Shown here: positions 23,150 through 34,189 of the stretch, one piece after another
Numbering within the stretch: the first letter of the stretch is position 1
How the letters are laid out: the number at the start of each line of letters is the position of its first letter
Assembly: GCA_031308135.1 (NCBI GenBank)
Contig: JAHLJT010000631.1
Location: forward strand, 146,807,708-146,871,707
Source of the DNA: Acheta domesticus
Taxonomy: Eukaryota; Arthropoda; Insecta; Orthoptera; Gryllidae
Length of the DNA: 64,000 bases
Direction: 5' to 3'
The notes under the pieces: model-generated
The model's database searches: none
What the model saw: only the letters and a program-made list of their open reading frames with translations
Told to the model about the DNA's origin: nothing
Program-made: the position numbers and the translations under genes

Positions 23150-23295
23150 ACATGAAAAAACTTTTCGTTTCCGCGTTGGAGAGGTTCCGTATTATGCTGT
23201 ATAAAATGCCATTTAACTTCCCGGGCCGGAAGAATTTTCCGATTAAGAGAGTTTTCCGGTTTGTATAGGTTCCGGTTAAGACAGATTTTACTGTA
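23150..23295 (-). mobile_element. Pogo/Tigger-type transposon end (fragment)
   Basis: Read on the minus strand from a TA at 23294-23295, the sequence begins CAGTAAAATCTGTCTTAACC, then GGAACCTATACAAACCGG. This closely resembles the terminal inverted repeats of pogo/Tigger-type elements. No matching left end or transposase was found nearby, so this is a solitary terminus or a decayed non-autonomous copy. Confidence -1.
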
Positions 23296-23299
23296 CATG

Positions 23300-23811
23300 A
23301 TTTACTATAACTCAAACCATTACAGAATCGCATGCTTTCTAACTACACCATATTTATTTTCAGAGAGATATTGAGAGAACATTCACGTACACAGATACAA
23401 ATACAAGGCACATTAAATAAACATACAAATATTTGCTAAAAACCAACTGGTATCACAGTCCCCACCCCTCAAGCAAAAGAACTCAAATAAAAGTTTCCTC
23501 TAGTTCTAATACTGCACATTACATTAGTTTCTCAACCCCCTATATGTACATTATGGACAGTTTTACTAACTACCTGAAAGGCATTTAGTAGTCTTTATAT
23601 GTATGTTGAAATGCTGTTGTTAAAAATCTGAAGTATAAAAATGTACCTACAGATACCTAATTTCATAAATGTTTATTGAAATTGAAATTATGAATTAACA
23701 GTTTTTAAAACTTTATACAGCTCTTGAGAAACCTGTAAAAGTACAAATAATAATAATAACAATAATAATAATAATAGTAGTAAAAAATACATTTCAATAA
23801 GCGAAGATCAG
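23300..23811. other. AT-rich intronic sequence
   Basis: No coding or repeat signal recognised apart from imperfect AAT/AAC repeats near 23746-23776. Confidence -1.
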
Positions 23812-23812
23812 C

Positions 23813-23813
<1 letters not shown>

Positions 23814-23867
<54 letters not shown>
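23814..23867. repeat. (AAT)n at 5' boundary of Dong-like LINE
   Basis: About eighteen AAT units end where LINE leader sequence begins (gaaatgtaatgaatc, also present at about 20600-20620 in the other copy). Confidence -1.
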
Positions 23868-23868
<1 letters not shown>

Positions 23869-23870
<2 letters not shown>

Positions 23871-26800
23871 GAAATGTAATGAATCTTAACGTGCCTTGTT
23901 CTATCAATGTCCCATACCTGCTCAGAAACCGAGCTAATGTCACCTTGTCGACATCTGGCCATCCCACGGATGTTAGTCCCAGGGACCCAGAGCCGGCAGT
24001 AGCTAGAAGCCATCTCAGAGATGGACCCGGGATGAATTAAAGGTGATGTGGTGCGTTTACTATGCAAAAGCGAAAAATGGGGGCTCAAAAATAGAAGTTT
24101 TCAAGGTATGGAGAGAGCGGAACCCAGATATGAGACCTATCCTAGACTCAAAGAAGCTTGCCAGTCAACGGCGATACATACTCAGCAGTGGAAAATTCAC
24201 AGCAGAACTGCTGACATTGAGAGAAATGCGGAGTATGTACTTCGCTCGAACAATCCACATGACGAACATGTAGAACTTGAAAATGATGATCCCGTGGAAG
24301 GTTCATCTGTTTCCAGTGAAACACAGGTCAGTGGTGAAAATTCATCTGGCAATGAATTACACGATAAGGACATGATGTGAAATCTCCTTCGGCGCGAGAT
24401 AGAAAGAGTTAGTCAACTTCCTTTTGAATCTCGCGAACCGTTGAGGAGAATATACGAAAATGCCAAAGCTCAAAGAGTGATAGAAACAGTGAATTCTGTC
24501 TTAAATGAGATGGTCGAGACCCCAAACAGAGATCTAGATATTACTGAAATCAATCACATCATATATGCAACTGGATATCTAGTATCTCAGATAATTTTGG
24601 GGCCAGCCAAGAACACCGACGGCCGACAGCAAAATAGAGTAAACAGCTCTGTACCCCCATGGATGAACAGAATTATGAAACGGATAGCCGACACCCGGCG
24701 CGAAATATCACTCTTAGCTGAGGCATCTTCTACATCAACGCACACCTCTGAAATTCAACGAAAAATATTCAATGTTGAACAAAGATACCAAATGGAAAAT
24801 GACACCAGCAGGCTAATGGTAGTTGAGAAGCTAAAAGAGAAAATTCAAGCATGGGCTCAAAGAAACAGACGTTACAAACGTAGAATAGATTTCCGTGTAC
24901 AGAATCGGTTGTTTGAAACAGACGGGAAGAGATTCTATCGCACCCTGATTCAAAAACCGAATGGCAAAGCTGTTACTCCTTCAAAAGATGACGTCGAAGC
25001 ATTTTGGGCAGGAATCTGGAAGGAAAGCAGATCCTACAACAAAGACGCATCTTGGCTTCAATCTGAAGTTGATGCTGCCGATGAACTTGTAGGAACAGTG
25101 GAAGATGTTCACCAATTCTCGGAAGAGGACCTCTTCTAAGCAATTAAGAACATGGGAAACTGGAAGTCCCCCGGGATTGATAAGATCCAGATTTATTGGA
25201 TTAAGAAATTAACAGCAATACATTCTCATCTAGCAAAGGCTGTTAATAAAATTTTTGAAAACCCAAAGGCAATCCCGGAATGACTCACACGCGGCATCAC
25301 GTATTTGCTACCCAAAGCAGGAGACAGCTCTTTGGCGAAGAACTACAGGCCAATTACTTGTCTGCCAGTACTGTACAATGTTATCACTGCAGCCATAAGT
25401 GACAAAATGTACAGACCCCTAGAGAAGAATCATCTAATGCCAGCGGAACAAAGAGAATGTCGTAAAGACTTTTATGGCTGTAAGGAAATCTTGCTACTGA
25501 ACAAAGTCATTTTGAATGATGTAAAGAAACGCAAACGAAATTTGAGCATGGCTTGGATTGACTACCAAAAGGCCTTTGATAGTGTACCACACGACTGGAT
25601 TTTGAAGACCCTGGAGATCTATCGATTTCATCCTAGACTTATTGAATTTTGCAAGGCTAGTATAAAGTCGTGGAGTACCAGGTTACTAATACACAGCGGA
25701 AAGGAAGCAGTAGAAACCGGAAGTATTCAGATTAACAGGGGTATTTTTCAAGGAGATTCACTATCCCCTCTGCTGTTTTGCATTACTTTGATCCCACTAT
25801 CGAGACAGTTGTCGCAAGCTGACTTTGGTTTTAAGGCCAGTATCACTTTTGTTTTACATGGATGCACTTAAAGTTTTTGCTAAGTATGAAGCGATTCTCT
25901 CCCAAATTCTGTCTGTCGTGAATGACTTTAGTAATGACATCTGCATGAAGTTTGGTCTTGACAAGTGTGCAAAAATCAATTTAAAAAGAGGGAAACTCGC
26001 AACGTCTGAGAACATTGAAATTGATACGAACACTGTGATTCAAGATCTTGAGCCAGGTAAAACTTACAAATATCTGGGCATTGAAGAATGTGAAACCATC
26101 TCGAATGACAGAATGAAAGAGAGAATTCGTGGGGAGTATTATAGGAGAGTGAGACTGGTCCTGCAGTCCGCTCTGAATTCCAGGAATGAAATATTTGCAA
26201 TAGGTAGTTTGGCGGTACCTGTAGCCGAATACAGTTTTGGACTAGTGGACTGGACTGAGCAAGAAATTCGCACCATGGATCGAAAAAACCACAAAAATTG
26301 CTAACAATGCATCATGTTTCCCACCCTCGAGCTGATATACATAGACTTAATGTGTCACGTAAGGAAGGAGGAAGAGGCCTGAGACAAATTGAAGCCTCCT
26401 GGCACAACGCAATAGTCGGGTTGGGAAAGTATGTAGTCAGCCATCAAGATGACCCTCTAATGAGGCAGGTCATGAAATCTGACCGAAGAATGGGAAACAG
26501 AGGCATTGTTAGTGTAGCAAGAAACATTGCGAAGAAAACTACGCAAGACACGTCGAATAACACAGACACTGAACTTCTGATGCTGCTAAACATGAAGTGT
26601 GAGACACAAAAAATTTTAAAGAAATCGTGGGGAGACAAACCACTCCACGGACAATACCTAAAAAGAATGGACAAAGTGCAGATCAATAAAGATCAATCAT
26701 TTATGTGGCTTAGAAGGGGAAGAATGAAACCAGAATCGGAAGCAGTTCTAGTAGCTGCTCAAGATCAGGCGTTGAGAACACGACATTATGATAAAGCGTT

Positions 26801-27494
26801 TCTCAAAAATTCCCAAGATGATAAATGCCGCATTTGCCTGGAGCAAGTAGAAACCATTGATCATATTGTCTCAGCTTGCCCAATCCTATCAAAGACAGAT
26901 TACCTGAAAAGACATGACAGGGTGTGTAGCTACCTCCACTGGCAGATCTGTACCGCACTCGAAGCTCCAAACACATGCCTCAAGTGGTACGAACACTCAC
27001 CAAAACCGGTGACGTGTGTTGGATTGTGTACAATATTGTACGACCAACAAATTCAAACTGATCGCACGATAGCAGCAAACAAACCGGATATAGTTATCCG
27101 GGATTTGGCGAAAAAATCATGTTTACTTATCGATGTTGCCGTACCTTGCGATCAAACGTCGTTACCAAGGAGGCAAAGAAACGTCTTAAATACAAGAGTT
27201 TGGAAATCGAGATCAGCCGAATGTGGGGCGTAAAAGCACAGGTCGTCCCGATAGTTATTGGAGCTCTGGGATTTGTTCCGCAAAATTTGAGTAAGAACTT
27301 GTCTAAACTCCCTGGTAATTCAAAAGACTGGGAAGTGCAAGAAATTGCATTATTTGGAACAGCCCACATTTTGCGCAAAGTATTGTAGAGGCCCTGACAG
27401 TCGCCGGATCTGCTCCTTAGGTAGCTGGTTTCCACCTGGAGTAGGTTTTATATTCAGCCGACTCATAAGATCTTTAGTCGTGATGTAATGGAAA
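23869..27494 (+). mobile_element. Dong-like (R4-group) LINE lying between (TAA)n tracts
   Basis: A 3.6-kb plus-strand LINE with reverse transcriptase followed by a CCHC zinc knuckle and a restriction-like endonuclease. This order and composition define the R2/R4/CRE/NeSL group. Both ends abut (AAT)n microsatellite (23814-23867 and 27496-27557). Dong of Bombyx, a member of the R4 clade, is known to insert in TAA repeats, so the site supports this assignment. The leader is shorter than that of the minus-strand copy, so it is probably 5'-truncated. It has several stops and frameshifts and is not autonomous. Confidence -1.
24080..27390 (+). pseudogene. Dong-like LINE polyprotein: RT, CCHC knuckle, restriction-like endonuclease
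   Basis: In order: an N-terminal block WRERNPDMRP to NELHDKDMM (to 24378, then a stop); a helical region RRIYENAKAQRVIETVN and QRYQMENDTSRLMVVEKLKE (24441-25137, then a stop); KSPGIDKIQIYW; KNYRPITCLPVLYN; AWIDYQKAFDSVPHDW (motif A, about 25552-25600); INRGIFQGDSLSPLLFC (about 25733-25785); a frameshift near 25840; FYMDALKVFAK at about 25852-25884, where YMDD would be expected; GLDKCAKINLKRGK; the knuckle DKCRICLEQVETIDHIVSAC (about 26820-26880); and the endonuclease core NKPDIVIRD and LLIDVAVPCD (27078-27152). A frameshift near 27160 precedes the C-terminal block ending AHILRKVL. Inactive. Confidence -1.

Positions 27495-27495
<1 letters not shown>

Positions 27496-27557
<62 letters not shown>
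27496..27557. repeat. (AAT)n at 3' boundary of Dong-like LINE
   Basis: About twenty AAT units follow the LINE 3' end (gatgtaatggaaaaat). With 23814-23867 they bracket the element. Confidence -1.
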
Positions 27558-28049
27558 TTACTTTCACGATTTTACATGGAATATAACTACTCACTTACCA
27601 TAGTTGGAATAATATAAATTTACAAATTGCTACTCTACACCTACGAAGAATAACAGGCGTCAAATATTTTTCAACCCAATATTATGGGCATCCATATGCC
27701 TACTAATTAGAAACACCAGTGGATCCTGGAATGGAACCACCGAGGGGGACTTTGTTTATCATAAGAATCATCCTGAAAAATTATTATGACTGCAATCTGG
27801 AAGCTTCTTTTCTTATTTCTACTCTACACTCTACTACATTATTTTCAGTATGTGCCACTAATTACATCAAAGTAATATCCCAACTTTCCCGGTCACAGTG
27901 ACCGCACGTAACCGGTAACAGAAGTTCGAAGGCACGTCACCAGTTGACGGTTAAGAGAATGGTGCAGGTTTCATGTTCGTTGAAAAACCTGATTGAAATC
28001 GCAAAAAAGTTAAAAATTAAAATCATTTCGGCGTGTTTCTACAATTATG
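27558..28049. other. Intronic sequence, nothing recognised
   Basis: No domain, repeat or RNA signal that I can support. Confidence -1.
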
Positions 28050-28560
28050 AAGGTACAATTGTTTTTCTTAATGAAATATGCTCATCAAAAACAGATCTTC
28101 AAATAAGGTCATGTTGAATTTTTTTGAAAATATATTTATTAATCTTTTAATCTTTTAGAAATTATTTATTTTGAAATATTTGAAATAAAAATTACTAGCT
28201 CTCGGAATATCGACAATGCAGGGAATGCAACAATGAAATTCCGAATTTCTGTTGAATGTTCTGTCGAATTTGAATTACGTGTCATTGTTGTGATTTGATG
28301 TAGCTGTATGAAAAGGTGTTATAATTGTTAAATTTATGTTGATATTTGCATGAAAATATTTAGTTTTCGCACCAAATGCTTTACCATTTGTAGTAAGTTG
28401 AGTATTTTTGAAAAGTTTTATAATACTCCTCTCAAAGCATGGCCCTATGCAACGCATTTCTATGTTGTCCGGGGTATCAGGCTTCTTTTTCCAATACAAG
28501 TTTACAAAAGTTTTGTATTATATTTTTATGCAGTTGTATAATTCACAAAATTCTGTCAAC
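28050..28560. repeat. Dispersed repeat E, copy E1
   Basis: The sequence from about 28100 to 28560 is present in reverse orientation at about 36790-37400. Shared words include cggaatatcgacaatgcagg, aatttatgttgatatttgca and caaaagttttgtatta. There is no coding potential. The two copies are about 8.5 kb apart and inverted relative to each other; the class is unknown. Confidence -1.
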
Positions 28561-28951
28561 ACTGCGATGGAAACAGTGAGTTGTTCGCTTGTTGGTTGAA
28601 TTAGACGTTTTCAAATAATAGCTACGATGTTAGTAGATGCAATTTGTTAATACTACGTAGCTGTTTCCAATAACGCGGGAATGTATGTGCTGTTGAAACA
28701 CCATTAGTTTACAGTATACAGTATTGTCTCAACATTGATTAACGAATCTACGTTTATCTAAGGATCGATTTTTAAAAAAAATATCGAAAATCGGTTAAAG
28801 CTCTTTCAGACAACACGCTCTTAACTACGCTTTAAAAAATTGGAAAAAATAATAATAGGGGCCCCGTATGATAAAAGTACTATAGGCCCCGCAGGCCGTT
28901 AAAGCGGCCCTGTCTGATCCCTAAAACAATTACAGATATTGAATGAAAGAA
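28561..28951. other. Unassigned sequence
   Basis: Contains a short GC-rich palindromic patch (gcaggccgttaaagcggccctg at about 28890-28915) but nothing I can identify. Confidence -1.
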
Positions 28952-29655
28952 CTAGTGTGGTATAGAATGGAACAGACTTTCCCGTATTAGTTTTCTATTT
29001 CCTTTGGTCCCGGCTAGCTATTCGGACTTGCCACATTTCCTAGCTGACATCTATCACTGCTAAAAGCACATTTTTTGTCATTGTATTAATTTTTCGGTTT
29101 TCTGAAGGTAGAAAGGAAATATTCATTTTAGAACATTGAAAAACAAAAAAATTAGTCCTAAATGGCAATTTTCTTTTAAAAATGTTGTGCTGTTTAAAGA
29201 AAATGGCCTTTTAGCGCCACTAAATATGCGAAATGTGAAGCTCTTTTTCACAGATAATTTTTCACTTTTCAAAGTACTTTATTTGAAGTTATTTGAAGGA
29301 CATACACTCACTAATATAATAATGTTTACAAATTACTGGTAATGTGCATATTAAAGAAGTGAGAGATCTTTAAAAAAATATATTTGTGTACTTTTTGAAA
29401 TAACAAAAAAATGCCTCAAAATAAACTTTACGTTTACGGACGGACGTTTTGCTTTCAATTGGTTTTTCGGTATCAAAGACCCACAAAACAGGGATTTTGG
29501 ATGCACCACGTGTTAAAGGATTTTGTTTCTTAATTTAGCGACTGAATTTATCCACTTCTTCGATATCAGGGCCCGGTAATGAATTTTTTCTTTGGAAAAT
29601 CCGGCGTTTTTTGGCGCAACATTACATAACTTTCCCTCTTTACTCCGTGTATACT
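28952..29655 (-). mobile_element. Family A DINE-like element, copy A2 (internally deleted)
   Basis: The left end (ctagtgtggtatagaatgg) and the subterminal tttcccgtattag match the 3' end of family A. One and a half of the internal units are present (caaattactggtaatgtgca). Then the copy jumps to the 5'-end module with acgtttacggacggacgttttg and the run cataactttccctctttactccgtgtata. Length is about 0.7 kb instead of 1.6 kb. No ORF. Confidence -1.
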
Positions 29656-31035
29656 GTAATGATCCAGGATCATTTCTGGGTCATTCAAAACATTTTTTTT
29701 AAAATATTAATAAAAAAGACCTAAGAAAGTGGAATAGAGTATACCAAAACGGGGACTATGTTTGTCGAACCGAGGATAGAATAGACGAGTGACGGCGGTG
29801 TCACGCATAAACAATAGTTTTTGTTTACTGAAATGCCCGGAGAAAAATATATTTGTGCATCAGAGTTAGTACATGAATAAAGAAGAATTCTGGTGTCTGT
29901 TTTATCAAAAGCGGATCACGGGTTACGTTCCTATGATAATTTCCGTGAAATGCATATTACAGGTTCTGACGTCATCAGCGAAGCAAATTGATATTTTTCA
30001 AGAATTTGAAAACTGAAACTGATGAGTTGTGTCGTATTGGAAATTATGAGGCTGTAAATAGGAATTTCAGCGAATTTCTGAAAATAATATTGAAATTTTA
30101 GGACGCAGGGGAAAATTATAATTAAGTTTTTCGAGTTACAAATTCAGAACGAAAAAAAACCATTTGATAGTATATGATCACGTAGGAAAAGATGATATTG
30201 AAATAAATGTTTTCGGCGTAATAAGACTAATAAGACTGGCAGAGAACAGTCATTTAAAGAATAGTACTGAGACACTACGAATTAATGACGAATTAAGAAC
30301 ATTGTAAAGCAACTTGGAACTATAAAATAAGTAAAAAATGATTATTTCACATTTACGTGAATAGGTCAATAATGCCGGCGAATGTATGTTTGAAATAAGA
30401 TTATAAAAGGTATGGGACAACAATAGGTCAGGAGAGGGATTCTAGAGGTAGTACGGCACGCAAGAGCTATGTTTGTAGGTAGAATGTTTTGTAGATAGGT
30501 TTGTCGGTAGAAGTTTTGTGTTTCCGAGTAGTAATTTACGATGTGGTTAGATTGAGTTTCGAAATAGTATAACGTGCAAAGACTGTGATCGTGAATAGAA
30601 CAATTTTAGAAGTTTTATTTTCCAAGTTGTGCGAAACGTGATTTTTTTAAAAGTTTGTTTTAAAATATTGCTACCACGTGATGAACAGAATTTCGTATCG
30701 AAGTATTATTTCAATCTGCCCTGGAAGGAGCGCGCGACATATTGAGGCTAGTTTTGTGTGGTTTCGGAGAGCGGTGACAGCGCAAGGGCGTCGCTGTTTA
30801 CGTGAACGGAGCGAGCGGTGCCCTGGAGGAGGTTGGTTCGGAGCCCTGGAGCAGCGATCTGGTGCATTGAAATCAAGCAGAAGGCGTCGCACAGGGAAGT
30901 TCCCGCACTTTTTAATCATTTAAAATTATTCGAGAAGATAAATATTTTGTTGAAGGCCAAGATTGTTCTAGTCCTAGAAAGTAACGAATGGCCATTATAA
31001 TTATTTTAATTATTTGGAAAGAAAGCATATGCAAT

Positions 31036-31075
<40 letters not shown>

Positions 31076-31597
31076 TTCATTTTCAAAACTATTTTCATAA
31101 ACAAAAGTAACTAGTTTATTTATTTATTGTTTCTTTGGTTTCTGTTTCATTTTGTGTGTGTATTTTAAGTGTATATTACATGTGTTGTGATTTGCATTAA
31201 TATTGTGTTGACGTGCGTGGTCAGGTCCAAGGTCCACGAAATATGAGATATTTGCATTTGATTTTTATTGTATAAAGGATGGCACAATTGCCAACCGAGT
31301 TTTCTCTCACACAAGTGTTTTATTTATATAAATAGAATCCTGGTGGCATTACAACAGAGGCTACTGTTTACGATATAATCCATATAGAGCCGGTCACAGC
31401 CCACCTTATTACAAATTCATGTGACGTATTTTCGAAAGTGGGGGAGCTAGCATATGTCGTTGGCAACGCTGTCGATGCTGTTGTGTGGCTATCGCACGTT
31501 GTTGTGGTATTTTATTAGTAATGAAAATTAAGTAAAATTAGATAAATAAGCAAGTCGGAGCGGATGCCCCCTATAACCGTCACAATACGTATGTATT
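29656..31597. other. Long unassigned stretch with (GA)n and GC-rich patch
   Basis: No recognisable protein domain. A (AG)n run lies at about 31038-31071. A GC-richer segment at about 30715-30905 contains two overlapping frames of about 80 codons on opposite strands, neither with a recognisable domain. Sequence near 31300-31360 (tatttatataaatagaatcc) has a promoter- or LTR-like feel but no supporting paired repeat was found. Confidence -1.
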
Positions 31598-32062
31598 CGG
31601 AAAAGTAAAAAGGGGATAAAACCAGTTGCTAAATTAAGAAAAACAATCCCTGACATGTGGTGCTGCCAGAATCTCTGTTTTGTGTGTCTTTGATACCGCA
31701 AAACCAACTGAAAGCAAAACGTCCGTCCGTCTGTCTGTGCGTCTCTGTCTGTCTGTGCGTCCATCCATCCGTCTGTCAGTCTGTGAACTAGCGCTGAAGC
31801 CTTAAGTAGGATTTAAAAAAAATAGAAGATACCCCTGTCGATCTGGCTCGAGTCGAAGCCTTGCGATTTTGAAATAGATTCTCTAACATTTTGGGTTACT
31901 TTACATGAAGGCCCCCGGACATTTTTAAACTTTTCGCAAAAACTGCTCCAAATTTTTTTTAAACTTTTGTTATGGATAGTGATTTAATCTTTTCGATGAG
32001 ATAACATAAACGTCATGTTGCTTTATTCTTTTGCTTTTCCAAAAACTACAAAAATGTAATAT
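31598..32062 (+). mobile_element. Family A DINE-like element, copy A3 (5' part)
   Basis: It carries the 5' module (ggataaaaccagttgctaaa, then aaaacgtccgtccgtctgtc with an expanded gtctgt repeat at 31720-31780) and the first 305-bp-type unit, ending where the next copy begins. The two copies are in the same orientation, so this is a head-to-tail pair. Confidence -1.
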
Positions 32063-32064
32063 TT

Positions 32065-33648
32065 ACTTTCCCGTATAGGTACGCATTTAAGGAGTAATAT
32101 ATGTAGTATAGGGAAATGTATGTAATGCTGCGTGAAAAACCAGGGGATTTTCGGCAGAAAAAAAACATTGCTGGTCCCCGATAAGGAAAAAGTAGATAAA
32201 ACCAGTTAATAATTTAAGGGAAAAAATCCCCTAACACGTGGTGTACCCCAATCCCTGTTTTCTGGGTCCTTGATACCGAAAAAAAACAATTGAAAGTAAA
32301 ACGTCCGTCTGTCTGTCCGTCTGTGAACACCACTAGCTCCTAAGCCATGCGTACAATTTTTCCAATTTGAAGAAACCCCCGTCCATTTGGCTTGAGTCAA
32401 AGCTTTGAGAGTTTGAAAAACACACTCTAAAATTTTGAGGTCCTTTATATTAAGCCCTCCCGAATTTTTTCAAGAATTTTTCAAAAATGGCTCCAAATTG
32501 TTTCTTTAAATTTCTTGAAAGAATAGAGTAAAATACAATTATAAAGGTGGCATATGTCTGATTTTCACGGTTAACTCTGAATTTTCGAAAATTGCAAATT
32601 TTTTTAAATTTAGTTCGGCGTCTTCCTACAACTATAAGATTAAAAATAGACATTTTCCCTTCAAATACAATTTGTACAAGGCGAGTTTTTTCATTAAGGC
32701 CATGTACGTTTTTTTTGAAAATTGTTAGTTTTTGCGTAATATTTCGCGAAATATTTGCAAATAAAAATATCGAACAAGGTTTTCTCAAAAACGGCTCCAA
32801 ATGTTTTCTTTAAACTTTTAGTAGGGATTGTGCCTAAAGTATTCTGTGAGATGACATTAAACCCATATTGCTCTATGCTTTTGTTTTTTCAAAAATTACA
32901 AAATTGTTTTTTTACTTGTGTCTGACGTTGTTAATGTTAACGTTAGCGGCGATTTGTTTTCATTGTTATATTTACAAGTACTTGTGCTTTAAATAATATC
33001 AAGTTAAGTTTCCCGGAAACTCAACCATATTCTGTGAAAACAAGCTCATAATTCCGCATTTTCAGAAACATTCAAACACCGTTTTCTCATTCATGGCTCC
33101 AAATTTTTTCTTCAAACTTTTCGAACGGGTAGTGGAAGTTGCAATCTTTAATACTACTTAATGTTCACTTTCGGGTATTTCTTCGTTTTTTCAAAAATTA
33201 CACAAATGTAATTTTTTGGAAAGATCTCTCAAACCTTTAATACGCACATTTCCACCAATTCTTAAACACTGCTGTATTTGTGAGTTGATATACGTAAAAT
33301 GACTTCTACTAATTTTTTTTCGAAAACTCAAAGTTTTTCTGTGAAGAAAAGCTTTGATTTCGAATTTACTGTAGCGCTTAAATGCCATTTTCTTCAAAAT
33401 GGCTCCAAATTTATGAAAGAAAATTGCCATTTAGGAGGAAGTTTTAACTGATCTTTAATATTCATAAAACAATATTTCCGTTAGGAAACCGAAAAATTAA
33501 ATAAATGTGAAAAAAATGTAGTTCGGGCGGCGATAGCGGTTTGCAAGAATATGTGGCAAGTCCTTAGTAAGAATATGTGCCACGTACGAGACCAAATGAA
33601 GCAGAAAACTAATACAGGATAATGTATGCCATTTTGTAGCACTACTAG
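32065..33648 (+). mobile_element. Family A DINE-like element, copy A4 (near full length)
   Basis: The 5' end reads ACTTTCCCGTATAGGTACGC and the 3' end has tgtagcactactag. Between are the 5' module with gtccgtctgtctgtccgtct, then four diverged units marked by recurring ggctccaaat...aaac/tttt at intervals of about 305 bp, then the module with atagcggtttgcaagaatatg. Its length, about 1584 bp, equals that of copy A9. No ORF longer than about 115 codons and none with a domain. The 3' terminus ends CTAG after a GTGC/GCAC-type hairpin position that is degraded here (atgc...gcac). Confidence -1.
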
Positions 33649-33654
33649 CTCCTA

Positions 33655-33790
33655 ATCAGGATCCGGCAATGAGAGTTTTTCTCATTGCCGAAAGTTTGCC
33701 GTTTTGCCGCGCAGCATTATAATACGTAGTAGAGGGATACCACATGACTCTCCCTTACTCCGTATATAGGTTTTTGTACGGGAAAGTAAA
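33655..33790 (-). mobile_element. Family A terminal fragment, copy A5
   Basis: Only the 5'-end module remains (gcgcagcattataatacgta to gtacgggaaagta, ending about 33788). It contains a perfect 11-bp hairpin, cggcaatgaga / tctcattgccg (33666-33692). Confidence -1.
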
Positions 33791-34189
33791 AACGATGAAA
33801 CGCTATCGGAACTGTTATTAACTGTAACAAATGGCAACTCACGAGTGAGCAGCCAGAATTTTCGTAATTATTTTGATGAGAATTGCATATATTCTTATCA
33901 AAAGTAATATCACGAGAACTGCTGTGATAGCCGGTAAATTCACGACTCGGGTAGCGAGGAATATTACTAAAATTTAGCGAAATATTACTCAAAATTACAT
34001 CCGAAAAATTAAAAACTTTCATTCAGCTCCAACTTATCACTGCCTTCTGGAATAACTTATAATCTAGTTACTTTTGAATAACAGTATACTGCAGAAAATT
34101 ATTTTAAATATGTTTCTATTTTATGGTAATAAAACTTTCAAAATACAGTTGTAACAAGGCTACTTACAAGAACATTTATTAAAGCACAA

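Noticed and set aside
23813..24088. 91-codon minus-strand ORF ending in poly-Tyr
   Set aside because: It is antisense to the LINE leader and runs into the AAT tract.
29656..31600. LTR retrotransposon or solo LTR
   Set aside because: A TATA-like word and GC-rich patch are suggestive, but no paired LTR, primer-binding site, polypurine tract or protein was found.
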